From: Hansschlegelia quercus
GTDB lineage: Bacteria; Pseudomonadota; Alphaproteobacteria; Rhizobiales; Methylopilaceae
Assembly (NCBI RefSeq): GCF_004310425.1
Contig: NZ_SIUB01000001.1
Location: forward strand, 124,001 to 188,000
DNA length: 64,000 nt
Direction of reading: 5' to 3'
Shown here one piece after another: positions 26,985 to 35,700 of the stretch. Position numbers and translations under genes: made by a program. The notes under the pieces were generated by a model. It ran no database searches. It saw only the letters and a list, made by a program, of their open reading frames with translations, and had not been told where the DNA came from. Positions within the stretch are counted from its first letter, which is position 1; every line of letters begins with the position of its first letter.

Positions 26985-28645
26985 CAGGCGAACACCATGT
27001 TCGCGAGGAAGTCGTCGACGTTGCCGCGCGGCTCGCTCTCGAATCGCTTGGCGATCGACAGCGCCATGATCAGCGCCACGGCGCCGTCGATCCGAACGGG
27101 ACCGCGGCGGTTCGACTTTCCCTTCTCGATCTTGAGATTGCCGGCCGGATCCGGAACGGTGATCGCATTCGAGACAGCGGCCGTGAGTACGGGATGGCCG
27201 CCGTGGCGGAGCCGCCCGGTCAATGCGAGCTCGGCGAACCACTCGATCGCCGGCGACATGCTCTGATAGCCCTGCCCGAACTCCTCGAGCGGGACGGGGA
27301 AGTGAGCGTCGATCTTCGCGAGATCGGCCTTCAGATCCTCGATCCGCCAGCGGTCATAGGCGATCGCCTGGAGGTCGTGCTCGGCCGCGAAGGCCGCGAT
27401 CTGCGCCGCGACGAAGTCGTAGCGGACCGTCGGACCGGGCGTCGTGATCATGAGGCCCTGCTCGATCCAGAGGCGGAAGCGTTCCTGCTCGGCCGGCTTG
27501 CGCTGCGCCAGCTGATCTTCGGGCGTCCAGAACAGCGGCACGACGTCGTAAACCGGCGCCGATTCGTCGCTCGGAAACACAAAGACTGCGGCCGTGAGGT
27601 CGTGCTTGCCCGAGAGGTCGAGGCCAGCGAAGCAGAGGCGGCCCTTCAGCCGCTCGCGGTCGACGGGATGGTCGCCGCGCTTCCAGACGGGAAGCGTCAC
27701 GACCCGTTCCTCCTCGTTGGCGTCGACGCGCTGATTGAGGCGCAGGTTGCGGAAGCCCGCCTCGAAAGCTGGGATGCGCCGCGCGCGCCAGGCGGCCTGC
27801 CGCATCTCCGCCAGCGACAGATACTTGCCGAGCGCCGGATTGCAGGCCTTCCACGTCTCCTCCGCGAACGGGTCTGCGTCCGCTGGCGCCGCGAGGAGCT
27901 GTACGAAGATCGACGGGTCGGCCCCCGTCAGGCCGTCGTCGATGATCTGCGAGAGCGGATGATCGTCGCTCGGCGCCTGGGTCGAGATGATCAGGCCGAG
28001 CGCTTCCTTGCGCTTACCCAGGCCGTTGATCAGCGCGTCCAGCAGCTCGCGGTTCGGAGCCTGCGCGAGCTCGTCATAGACGAAGAGGCTCGGCGCGAGC
28101 CCGTGAGCCGAGCGAGCGTCCGCCGACATCGCCTCGTAGGTCGAGCCCTTGCCGTCGCCGTCGAGGACCTCGATTCGCTTGTGGAAGCGCACGACGTTCA
28201 CGCGGGCGGCGAACTCCGGCACCTGCAGGATGATCGCTTCGCATTCCCGGAAGATCAGACCGGCCTGATTGCGATCGACGGCCGCCGAATAGACCTCGCC
28301 GCGCGGCTCACTCTCAGGCCCGAGTAGGTGGCAGAGCGCCAGGCCGGCGCAGAGGCCGGACTTCCCGTTGCCCTTCGGCTCGCTCTTCACGCCGATCCGG
28401 CGGCGGCGCAGCCCCTTGGCGTCGAGATCGCCATAGACGCGCTCGACGAACTCTCGCTGCTCGAGGAGCAGCTTCATCCGGCGGCCCGCCAAGGGCCCCT
28501 TCGTGATTGGCAGAAACTCGAGGAAGGCGACGACGCGCTCGACGCGCGAGAGGCCCTTCCGCGACCACGGCAGAGCTCGACGACGCGCCGGAAGCTGCGC
28601 CGCTGCGATCCTGCGCGCCTGAGCGCCGGGTCCGCGGGCGCCCAT
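26984..28645 (-). CDS. Terminase large subunit
   Basis: A 553-residue packaging motor of the HK97/lambdoid terminase_1 family. Walker A-like motif SEPKGNGKSG near residue 93, Walker B SLFVYDE near 205, and the C-terminal RNase H-like nuclease with GLDLSGKHDLTA and the late acidic RIDGAVALIMA. It starts at 28645 with a one-base overlap of the HNH gene. No small terminase gene can be recognised in the element; the HNH nuclease upstream, as in HK97, is the usual partner. Confidence 0.92.
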   Translation of the reverse strand: MGARGPGAQARRIAAAQLPARRRALPWSRKGLSRVERVVAFLEFLPITKGPLAGRRMKLLLEQREFVERVYGDLDAKGLRRRRIGVKSEPKGNGKSGLCAGLALCHLLGPESEPRGEVYSAAVDRNQAGLIFRECEAIILQVPEFAARVNVVRFHKRIEVLDGDGKGSTYEAMSADARSAHGLAPSLFVYDELAQAPNRELLDALINGLGKRKEALGLIISTQAPSDDHPLSQIIDDGLTGADPSIFVQLLAAPADADPFAEETWKACNPALGKYLSLAEMRQAAWRARRIPAFEAGFRNLRLNQRVDANEEERVVTLPVWKRGDHPVDRERLKGRLCFAGLDLSGKHDLTAAVFVFPSDESAPVYDVVPLFWTPEDQLAQRKPAEQERFRLWIEQGLMITTPGPTVRYDFVAAQIAAFAAEHDLQAIAYDRWRIEDLKADLAKIDAHFPVPLEEFGQGYQSMSPAIEWFAELALTGRLRHGGHPVLTAAVSNAITVPDPAGNLKIEKGKSNRRGPVRIDGAVALIMALSIAKRFESEPRGNVDDFLANMVFA

Positions 28646-29076
28646 CAGCGGCGCTCCCGAGCTGAAACTAATTCTGTCTCATGGGCCCATGCCGGTCCGG
28701 CCCCCAACCGCCCGGACTTTGAGACCCCCCGGCCCTGCGGCGGGAACACGTCTTCGACCGTCGGCTCGCCTCGATTGAACGGGTGTCTCGGGTCGGTCGG
28801 GAGGCCGTCCGGCCCGACGCGATTGCTGTAGCCCCAGGTCTCCGCCTGCTGCTTGTCGCGGTCGTGATGCTCGGCGCAGAGGGCCTGCCAGTTGCCCGGG
28901 TCCCAGAACAGACGTTGATCGCCACGATGCGGGCGCTTGTGGTCGACGACGGTCGCGAGGCGGCGACGGTTCTCCGAGGCGCAGGCGACGCAGAACGGAT
29001 GGTCACGCAGGAAGCCGAGGCGGGCTCGCTCCCACTTCGCGCCGTATCCTCTCTTCCGTGCGGTCGGGCGGCTCAA
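28645..29076 (-). CDS. HNH endonuclease
   Basis: A 143-residue protein with an HNH core: CVAC metal pair, VVDHKRPHRGDQ (first His), DPGNWQALCAEHHDRD (Asn and last His). HNH proteins beside the large terminase are needed for DNA packaging in HK97-like phages. The start is a TTG at 29076 overlapping the previous stop, and the N-terminus (SRPTARKRGYGAKWERAR) matches relatives. Confidence 0.88.
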   Translation of the reverse strand: MSRPTARKRGYGAKWERARLGFLRDHPFCVACASENRRRLATVVDHKRPHRGDQRLFWDPGNWQALCAEHHDRDKQQAETWGYSNRVGPDGLPTDPRHPFNRGEPTVEDVFPPQGRGVSKSGRLGAGPAWAHETELVSARERR

Positions 29077-29396
29077 TGGAGCGTACCTCCGACGGCGCTG
29101 CTAATGCCGTCCTGCACCGCAAGGCAGACGTCTTCCGCATCCTCGTCGGTCCCACCGAGCGCGATCACCCCTACGGCGATCGTGTTCATCGCGTCGGTCA
29201 TAACGACGAGGCAGAAGCCCATCATGTCCGCGAAGGTCGGCTCGCGGCCGATCGCTTCCTTCAGATCCGCTCGGAGCTTGTGCGTCTGCGCGCCGATGCG
29301 CTGGCCGACTTCGGTCGCGGCGGCGACGAGGCGCGCCTTCTCCGCCGGACAAAGCCGGGGCTGCGGTTCAATCCGCTCGCGTGCATCCTGAAGCAT
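29073..29396 (-). CDS. Small helical protein upstream of the HNH gene
   Basis: A 107-residue protein, helical throughout (AEKARLVAAATEVGQRIGAQ; KEAIGREPTFADMMGFCLVV). It overlaps the HNH gene by four bases and so belongs to the packaging operon. It lacks the HTH expected of a small terminase, yet it occupies that position; an unrecognised small terminase or packaging accessory is possible. Confidence 0.55.
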   Translation of the reverse strand: MLQDARERIEPQPRLCPAEKARLVAAATEVGQRIGAQTHKLRADLKEAIGREPTFADMMGFCLVVMTDAMNTIAVGVIALGGTDEDAEDVCLAVQDGISSAVGGTLH

Positions 29397-29496
29397 GCGC
29401 CATGATGCCGGCGCTCAGTCCTCACGCGCGAGCGATGGATGGGCGCGGATAGGCGCATGAAGTGAAGCAACAAGCTTCAAAGCGGTGGAGGAACAG

Positions 29497-29712
29497 ATGA
29501 AGAGTGTGGACGATCTGGTGAAGATTGCATCGTATGGGGGCGGCCTCGACTTGAGAAATCATCGCCTCACGACAGACGCTCTCGTGAAGATCGCGTCGTA
29601 CGCCAAGGGAAAAGGCAGCCATATCATAATCGACGGCACATCTAAAACCACAGATGATATGGTAAAGATCGCTTCGTACGGCGGCGGATGCGCACTGTTT
29701 GTTTTCAACTAG
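29497..29712 (+). CDS. Small repeat protein with three KIASY units
   Basis: A 71-residue protein on the strand opposite to the structural genes. It contains three imperfect repeats of about 23-26 residues, each a helix VDDLVKIASYGGG, TDALVKIASYAKGKG or TDDMVKIASYGGG followed by a short strand (LDLRNHRLT, SHIIIDGTSKT, CALFVFN). GGAGG five bases before the ATG at 29497 fixes the start; a GTG at 29485 is less likely. I do not know a named family. Position and orientation suggest an independently transcribed cargo or regulatory gene. Confidence 0.7.
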   Translation: MKSVDDLVKIASYGGGLDLRNHRLTTDALVKIASYAKGKGSHIIIDGTSKTTDDMVKIASYGGGCALFVFN

Positions 29713-29717
29713 GACGA

Positions 29718-30530
29718 CTAGCCCGCCCGGCTTTGCGCGGAATACTGTTGGCGGAGTTCGTTGAACAGCGCTGCCAGCCGCTCATCGACGAGATGCGCGG
29801 GGACGAGGCTGCCGTTTTCCGGCGGCATCGGGCCCCACTCGCGCCGCCAGTCATCCCGCTCCTTCGCCCAAAGCAGCCTTTCTCGCCAGCGCTGATCACT
29901 CACGGGCTGCGAGCTTGGCGCTGGTCCCGACGATGCTCGCGGCCGGCCGGTGAAGCGCCCGCCTTCGGCCTCCCGACGGCACCAGTTTCGCCAGGTCGCC
30001 GGCCAGTCGGCCTTCACCGCGTCCCTGCCGGCCTTGGCCACCCAGAAATCCCGGAAGCTCGCCGCTGTCCGCTCGATCTCGGCGGAAGTGGCTCCGAGGT
30101 TGGCGGCGAAGGCTCGATCGACCTCGCTTGGCTTCCAGTCGGAAGGAAGACGGCTGCCGCGATTGGGGGAGGAGGAACCCCTTTTTGCCCCCGAAGGGGG
30201 TTTTTGGGGAGGAAGGAAGGGGGTTTGAGTTTTAGGGGGTTCGGGGGACCTTTCCTCAGGGGGAAGGGAGGATGTGACGTCACCGGTGACGCTATGTGAC
30301 GTCTCGCGTGACGTTTCCACCGTCACCGTTGACGCGTCACCGGTGTTACGGCGCTCGCGCCAGCGCCTCGTGCGTTCGGCCGCGGCCGACTTCTTGTTCT
30401 GTTGGGCTCGGAACTCGTCTGCGACGTGCTCCCGCGCGCCTTCGATCGCTTCGACGGCGATCGCGATCGCTTCGGCCGGCGCTCCAGCCTCCGCCATCAT
30501 TCGGATAAGGCTTGCGATGGGCGTGCTCAT
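29718..30530 (-). CDS. Probable phage replication protein (DnaT/O-like C-terminus)
   Basis: A 270-residue protein. The N-terminal 60 residues are helical and basic (AAAERTRRWRERRN), residues about 60-125 are low-complexity (Ser, Thr, Pro), and the C-terminal half has RLPSDWKPSEVDRAFAANLG then FRDFWVAK, DWPATWRNWCRRE, the tryptophan-rich pattern shared with DnaT-type DNA-binding domains in phage replication proteins. The low-complexity part is encoded by a cluster of GTGACG repeats (30274-30340), as expected if an origin lies within the gene, as in lambda O. Start at 30530 overlaps the upstream gene by four bases. Confidence 0.6.
   Translation of the reverse strand: MSTPIASLIRMMAEAGAPAEAIAIAVEAIEGAREHVADEFRAQQNKKSAAAERTRRWRERRNTGDASTVTVETSRETSHSVTGDVTSSLPPEERSPEPPKTQTPFLPPQKPPSGAKRGSSSPNRGSRLPSDWKPSEVDRAFAANLGATSAEIERTAASFRDFWVAKAGRDAVKADWPATWRNWCRREAEGGRFTGRPRASSGPAPSSQPVSDQRWRERLLWAKERDDWRREWGPMPPENGSLVPAHLVDERLAALFNELRQQYSAQSRAG
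30178..30209. other. Hairpin and G-rich tract inside the replication-like gene
   Basis: C4-T5-G-C5-GAA-G5-T5-G4: an inner CCCCC/GGGGG stem with a GAA loop and an outer C4/G4 stem separated by opposed T runs. A strongly G-rich strand continues to about 30265. Together with the adjacent GTGACG cluster this may be an easily melted or structured origin part. Confidence 0.4.
30274..30340. repeat. Cluster of GTGACG iteron-like repeats (candidate origin)
   Basis: GTGACG occurs at 30274, 30286, 30296 and 30308 (spacing 12, 10, 12) and in inverse orientation (CGTCAC) at 30278, 30321 and 30335. Repeats spaced by about one helical turn inside a replication gene resemble iterons. Coding constraint alone would not favour such identical six-mers. 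Confidence 0.55.
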
Positions 30531-30790
30531 GCCTGCCGCCTCCTGAACGGCAGAACGACCCCCATCTCAATAGGAGCGGCGCGGGTGGGCGGCACCGGCT
30601 TTAGATGATGCTCGAGGCCAGCCTGCCGGAGCATGGCGCGGCAGAGGTTCAGGACGTGGTCGAGAGGCACGCGGACGATCGTCGCGTCGCCTTCGCGGGC
30701 GAAGGTGTCTTGGAAGATGCTGAGGTCGTTGTCGTCGTTGACGTAGACGGAGATCCTGGGCCGGCCTCCGCCGAGCTCGATCTTGCTCAT
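30527..30790 (-). CDS. Small hypothetical protein
   Basis: An 87-residue protein starting MSKIELGGGRPRISVYVNDD, with a beta-hairpin N-terminus, a helix (LDHVLNLCRAMLRQAGLEHH) and a basic tail. The ATG at 30790 is preferred over the codon at 30805, because it overlaps the upstream stop (ATGA) exactly. It also overlaps the replication-like gene by four bases. No family recognised. Confidence 0.55.
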   Translation of the reverse strand: MSKIELGGGRPRISVYVNDDNDLSIFQDTFAREGDATIVRVPLDHVLNLCRAMLRQAGLEHHLKPVPPTRAAPIEMGVVLPFRRRQA

Positions 30791-31107
30791 CGGCCGCACC
30801 CCCACGCGTGCTCAGCGATCAGGCGGGCGCTCGCCTCAGCGAGCCCGAAATTTCGAGCCAAGCACAGCGCTTGCCGGGCATGCGGCGCGGCGGTATCTTT
30901 CGCCTCGGCCAGCCAGCCATCCTGTAAGCGATCCGCGCCGCGTGCCCCTGCCAGGGCCGCGGCGTTTCGCTTTTGATGTTCCGGCGGGGCCGCCAGTGGG
31001 ACACGCTCGGTTGTGCCGCGCTGAAAACCCTTAGGTTTTCCAGTTGCCCCACCTTGATCTAAGTGCCTGATGCTACTTGCGACCGGTAGGCCTGCCGGGC
31101 CCACCAC
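30787..31107 (-). CDS. Small hypothetical protein at the right end of the element, start uncertain
   Basis: The stop at 30787 overlaps the ATG of the next gene, which supports a real coding region for the distal part (WLAEAKDTAAPHARQALCLA, RNFGLAEASARLIAEHAWG). The only far-upstream start, a GTG at 31107, lies inside attR and is unlikely to be used; no internal ATG exists, so a TTG/CTG or GTG-like start inside is possible. Function unknown. Confidence 0.4.
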   Translation of the reverse strand: MVGPAGLPVASSIRHLDQGGATGKPKGFQRGTTERVPLAAPPEHQKRNAAALAGARGADRLQDGWLAEAKDTAAPHARQALCLARNFGLAEASARLIAEHAWGCGR

Positions 31108-31108
31108 C
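31091..31108 (+). repeat. attR core
   Basis: Exact copy of the 18-bp core at 13047-13064 (CCTGCCGGGCCCACCACC), extended to 31117 with two mismatches. The bases before it do not continue the tRNA, so this is only the displaced 3' remnant and it marks the right boundary of the element. Confidence 0.9.
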
Positions 31109-31181
31109 CCCTTTTGAGATCGCAGCGCCTCGGTGGACGTGTCGATCCTCGCTCATCACCGGCGAAGCCGCGGTGGACCTG

Positions 31182-31436
31182 TCAGCAGGCCGCCGGCCTG
31201 AGATCGGAACGCCTGTTCGCGCCGGCGGGCGCCGTGCCGCGTAGGAGCATGCGGCCCGCAGGCGTCACCTCGGCGAGGAAGAGGCGGCCGTTCGAGGCGA
31301 CGACGCGCACCGCGCCTGAATGTTCGAGCGCCCGAAGCGCCTCGTGATCGACTTCCGCGGGACGGAAATCCTGCGGAGGGGCAGCGAACTGCCGAAGCGC
31401 GCGGAACTGACGGGGCGTGAGGTTTGCGTCTTGCAT
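31182..31436 (-). CDS. Small hypothetical protein
   Basis: An 84-residue protein outside the element. MQDANLTPRQFRALRQFAAP followed by HEALRALEHSGAVRVVASNG and RLFLAEVTPAGRMLL has the helix-helix-hairpin rhythm of a winged-helix domain. The ATG at 31436 is preferred; the frame upstream to 31514 lacks support. It lies 85 bases downstream of the amidohydrolase gene on the same strand. Confidence 0.5.
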   Translation of the reverse strand: MQDANLTPRQFRALRQFAAPPQDFRPAEVDHEALRALEHSGAVRVVASNGRLFLAEVTPAGRMLLRGTAPAGANRRSDLRPAAC

Positions 31437-31521
31437 CGAACCGTATCCTTCGGCGCTGGATACAGTGCAGGCATGACGGTTTTTATGTCGATGGCCGGCT
31501 CGCCGACGCTGCATGGCGGCC

Positions 31522-32745
31522 CTACGGTCGAAGCAGGACCGCGGCGGGCCGGTCGAAGCTTCGGCGGCCGCGTTTCAAGCCCCAGACGGGCTGCGCGATC
31601 GAGGAGAAGGCGGCCTCCTCGCTCTCGGCGTCCATCACCACGAGATCCCCCGCCGCGCCCACTCTGAGCCCGTAGTCGTCCAGCCTCATCAGGCGGGCCG
31701 CGCCGTCGGTCACCAGATCGAGGCAGGTCGAAAAGCCGTCGGGGCCGACCTGCGCGACATTGGCGTAGAGGTTCGCCATTCGCATTAGCGACAGGTCGCC
31801 GAACGGCGTGAACGGGTTCTCGACATTGTTGGTCGCGACAGAGCAGGCGACGCCCCGGCCCGCGAGTTCGTGGACAGCCGTCACGCCGCGCGGGCGGTCG
31901 GCGAAGCGAGCCCGGCCCATGAGGTAGAGGTCGGTCGCCGGTAGCGCCGTCACGGCGACGCCGGCGGAGGCCAGCCGGACTGCGGCGCTCTCGAAGGCCT
32001 CGCGGGTCATCGCCGAAAGCTTGGTGACGTGGCCGATCGCCACGCGCCCTCCCCGCTTCGTCGCCTCGGTCCGTCGGCAGATCTCGTCGAGATGGCCGCC
32101 GGAGGCCTCGATGTCGAAATCGAGATGCAGGTCGAGGTCGACGTCGTAACGCGCGGCGAGCGCGAACAGCCGGTCGATCTGCGCGACAGGATCCGTATCG
32201 GTGTACGGGCAGCCGCCGAGCAGATCGGCGCCGTCATCGAGCGCCTCGACGAGCAGGTCCTCGCAGCCGGGATCGTTGGTCAGCCCCTCCTGCGGAAAGA
32301 CGCAGAGCTGGAGATCGAGCGCCCAGGCGTAATCGCGCTTCAGCTGCTTCAGCGCGCGGAAACTCCGGAGGCCGGCGCGCGGGTCGACCTCGACATGGGT
32401 GCGCATGCGCGTCGTGCCGTGGCCGATCGCGCGCTCGAGGCAGCTCGCGCCGCGGGCATAGACGTCCTCTTCGGTGAAGCCCCGCTTGAGCTCGGACACC
32501 GCCGCGATCGCGGCCTTGAGATCGCCATGCGCGTGCCCGCAGCGGCCGAGCAGGCAGGCCTTGTCGAGATGGACGTGGGTGTCGACGAAGCCCGGCAGAC
32601 CAAGCCTGCCGCAGGCGTCCATCACCGGCGCGTCGCAGACGATCTCGGACTCGATCGCCGCGATCCGCCCCTCCGCGATGCCGAGCGAGACCGGCGCGTC
32701 ACGGCCGCGCAGGCGCAGATTGTTCACGACGAGGTCGAGCGTCAC
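31522..32745 (-). CDS. Cytosine deaminase-like amidohydrolase
   Basis: A 407-residue metal-dependent hydrolase of the cytosine deaminase/N-isopropylammelide class. Metal and catalytic motifs: DTHVHLDKACL (HxHxDK), a His in DVDLDLHLDFDIEA, IGHVTKLS, and the late Asp in NVENPFTPFGD, all in the family order. Start is a GTG at 32745, eight bases after putA on the same strand; much longer open frames upstream are shadows of putA. It would hydrolyse a cyclic amide or amine, but its substrate is not known. Being last in the betaine-transport/putA operon, it may act on a cyclic N-compound entering the same pathway. Confidence 0.85.
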   Translation of the reverse strand: MTLDLVVNNLRLRGRDAPVSLGIAEGRIAAIESEIVCDAPVMDACGRLGLPGFVDTHVHLDKACLLGRCGHAHGDLKAAIAAVSELKRGFTEEDVYARGASCLERAIGHGTTRMRTHVEVDPRAGLRSFRALKQLKRDYAWALDLQLCVFPQEGLTNDPGCEDLLVEALDDGADLLGGCPYTDTDPVAQIDRLFALAARYDVDLDLHLDFDIEASGGHLDEICRRTEATKRGGRVAIGHVTKLSAMTREAFESAAVRLASAGVAVTALPATDLYLMGRARFADRPRGVTAVHELAGRGVACSVATNNVENPFTPFGDLSLMRMANLYANVAQVGPDGFSTCLDLVTDGAARLMRLDDYGLRVGAAGDLVVMDAESEEAAFSSIAQPVWGLKRGRRSFDRPAAVLLRP

Positions 32746-32753
32746 GGGTGTCC

Positions 32754-35700
32754 TCAGCCGATCGTCATCAGGGTGGCGTCGCCGCCGGCGGCCGCGATGT
32801 TGGTCGAGATCGTGCGCTCCTCGAGCAGGCGCTCGACGGGATAGTCCTTGCCCGCCGCAAGGCTTTCGGGCGTCAAGGCGAGCACCGGGATGATCGGTCC
32901 CGGCCGCTCGGCGACGGCGCGAAGAACCGCCGAGAGGTCTGCGTCCGATCCTTCGAACAGGATCGCGGCAAGATGCGAAGCGTCCGGCCAGGACGCGACC
33001 GTCGCAAGGCGTTGAGCCAGCTCCGGCGGCAGATGCGCCAGTCGGGGGTAACCGGGGCCGCCCGCCTCCACGACGGCGCAACAGCCTGCCGCGAGGATCG
33101 CGCCTAGCTGGAGGCGCAGCCCACTTTCGGTTCGGGCGAGCGCCGCCACAGGGCCGCGGGCGCGGAGCGTATAGACGTTGCGCTCGCCGACCGGCCCCGG
33201 CAGCGTGACCTCGGCGCCGAGCGGGGATCGGCGGGCGAGCTCGCGGCAACGCTCCGCCTCCTCTACAAAGCCCGCGTCGGCCAGCCAGTCGGCGTAGCGG
33301 AAAGCGGGCGCCAGCGCTTCGGCGGCGCCTGACAAGCCGCAGCCGCCGCGCCCGGCCTTCGTCAGCCGGGGAACGTAAAGCGGTCCGCCCGCCTTCGGCC
33401 CGGTCCCTGAAAGCCCCGAACCGCCGAAGGGCTGGACGCCGACCACCGCGCCGATGACGTTGCGGTTCACGTAGAGGTTTCCGGCGAAGACCTCCGCCGT
33501 GATCTGCGCGATCGTCTCGTCGATGCGGGTATGAAGCCCGAAGGTGAGGCCGTAGCCGGCGGCGTTGATCGCCTCGACGACGCGGTCGATCTCGGCGACC
33601 GAAAAGCGCACCACATGCAGGACGGGGCCGAACACCTCGCGCGCGACGTCGGCGACCGCGGAGATCTCGATCAAGGTCGGCGCGACGAACGCGCCATGCG
33701 CCGCCTCGGCCGGGAGCGCCCACCGGCTCACGTTGAAGCCCCGCAATCGCATCGCCACGACATGGGCCTCGATTGCGTCGCGCGCGTCTTCGGTGATGAC
33801 GGGTCCGACATCGGTCGCGAGGTGGTCGGGCCGACCGACCGAAAGCTCGCACATCGCGCCCTTCAGCATCGCAAGCGTGCGCTCGGCCACATCCTCCTGC
33901 AGGCACAGGATCCTGAGCGCCGAGCAGCGCTGCCCGGCGCTGTCGAAGGCGGAGGCGATGACGTCGGAGACGACCTGCTCGGCAAGCGCGGAGCTGTCGA
34001 CGATCATCGCGTTCAGCCCGCCGGTCTCGGCGATGAAGGTCACGGGCTCTCCGTCGCGCGTCATCCGCCGGGCGAGCGTCGTCTGGATCGACTTGGCGGC
34101 GTCGATTGAGCCTGTGAACAGCACGCCCTGCACGCGGGCGTCGGCGACGATCGCGGCGCCGGTCTCCCCTGCCCCCAGCGCCAACCGCAGCGCGTCTTCC
34201 GGAACGCCGGCCGCGTGCAGCATGCGGACGGCCTCGGCCGCGATCAGCGGGGTCTCCTCGGCCGGCTTGGCGACGACCGCGTTCCCGGCGGCGAGCGCCG
34301 CGGCGACCTGGCCGGTGAAGATCGCAAGTGGAAAGTTCCAAGGGCTGATGGCTGCGACGACGCCCAAGGGCTGCGCATCGTGCGGAAGACGCTCGGCTTC
34401 GCAGGCGTAGTAGCGCAGGAAGTCGACGGCTTCGCGCACTTCCGACACGCCGCTCGTGAAGGTTTTTCCCGCCTCGCGGACGAGGAGGCCGATGAGGTTC
34501 TCCATCGCCGCCTCCATTGCGTCGGCTGCGCGGCGCAGGATTGCGGCGCGCGCGCCGGCCGTGAGCGCGCCCCAGGCAGGCGCCGCATCGGCGGCAGCGG
34601 CCAGCGCCTGCTCGATCTCTTCGGGCGTCGTCCATGTGACGGAGCCGACGATGTCCCGGCGGTCGGCGGGGTTGCGAACGGCCTCCCCCTCCCCCAGTCC
34701 TGCGCGCCAGGTCTTTCCCGCGGTTGCAAGCGTCGCATGGGCGAGGCGCGCGAGCGCAGTCTCATCAGCGAGATCCAAACCACGCGCGTTTCGTCGGGCG
34801 ACGCTGTAGAGGTCGGGGGGGCGCGCGATTTTCGGATGCGGCGCGCCGCGCGACTCCCTCGCCGCGGCGACAGGGTCGGCGATCAGATCCTCGACCGCGA
34901 CGTCGGGGTCGGCGATCCGGTTGACGAAAGAGGAGTTCGCGCCGTTCTCGAGCAAACGGCGCACGAGATAGGCCAGAAGCGTCTCATGCGCCCCGACGGG
35001 CGCGTAGATGCGGCACGGGCGCCCCAACCCGCCTTCCCCCACCACCTGCTCATAGAGCGGCTCCCCCATGCCGTGGAGGCACTGAAACTCGTAGTCGCCG
35101 CCTTGGAAGGCCGGCCCGGCCATCGTCATGATCGCGGCCAGAGTGTGCGCGTTGTGGGTGGCGAATTGGGGGAACACCGCGTCTCGCGCTGCGAGCAGCT
35201 TTCGCGCGCAAGCGAGATAGGAGACGTCGGTATGGACCTTGCGGGTGAAGACCGGGAAGTCCTCGTACCCGCCGATCTGGGCGCGCTTGATCTCGCTGTC
35301 CCAGTAGGCGCCCTTCACCAGCCGCACCATCAGGCGACGGCCGGCCCGGCGCGCAAGGTCGACGATCCAGTCGACGACGAAGGGACAGCGTTTGCCATAG
35401 GCCTGGATGACGAAGCCGAGGCCATCCCAACCTTGAAGCGCCGGGTCAAGCGCCAGCGCCTCGAACAGGTCGAGCGATAGCTCCAGCCGATCGGCTTCTT
35501 CGGCGTCGATGTTGAGGCCGATGTCGCGACCTTTGGCTAGTTGGGCAAGGCCTTTCAGGCGCGGCAGCAATTCGGCGAACACGCGCTCGCGCTGCTGGCG
35601 GGAATAACGCGGGTGGAGCGCGGAGAGTTTGATCGAGACGCCCGGCCCTTCGTAGGGCCCGCGCCCCGCCGAGGCTTCGCCGATGGCGCGGATGGCGTTT

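Larger units (their letters stand above)
13047..31108. mobile_element. Integrated HK97-like element of about 18 kb (satellite or reduced prophage)
   Basis: The element is bounded by direct repeats of the tRNA 3' end (13047-13064 and 31091-31108). Contents in order: tyrosine integrase, two small HTH proteins, unknown protein, two small genes, four small + strand genes, a three-gene nuclease cassette, tape-measure protein, small protein, head-tail connector, small protein, major capsid, prohead protease, portal, large terminase, HNH nuclease, small protein, a repeat protein on +, a replication-like protein, and two small genes. Not found: tail tube, tail chaperones, tail tip, fibres, holin, endolysin, small terminase, or a CI-like repressor. 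All head genes are intact and overlap by one to four bases, which argues against random decay. Confidence 0.9.

Noticed and set aside
30191-30209. G-rich tract read as a Rho-independent terminator
   Set aside because: The T run is inside the structure and the tract lies within a coding region, so an origin or coding explanation fits better.
31080-31120. Possible second tRNA at the right end of the element
   Set aside because: Only the 3' 18 bases of the tRNA are present (attR); no D- or anticodon arm can be formed.
31522-34635. Long minus-strand frame continuing upstream of the amidohydrolase
   Set aside because: Its upstream two thirds are Arg-rich shadow of putA; only the part after the GTG at 32745 has family motifs.
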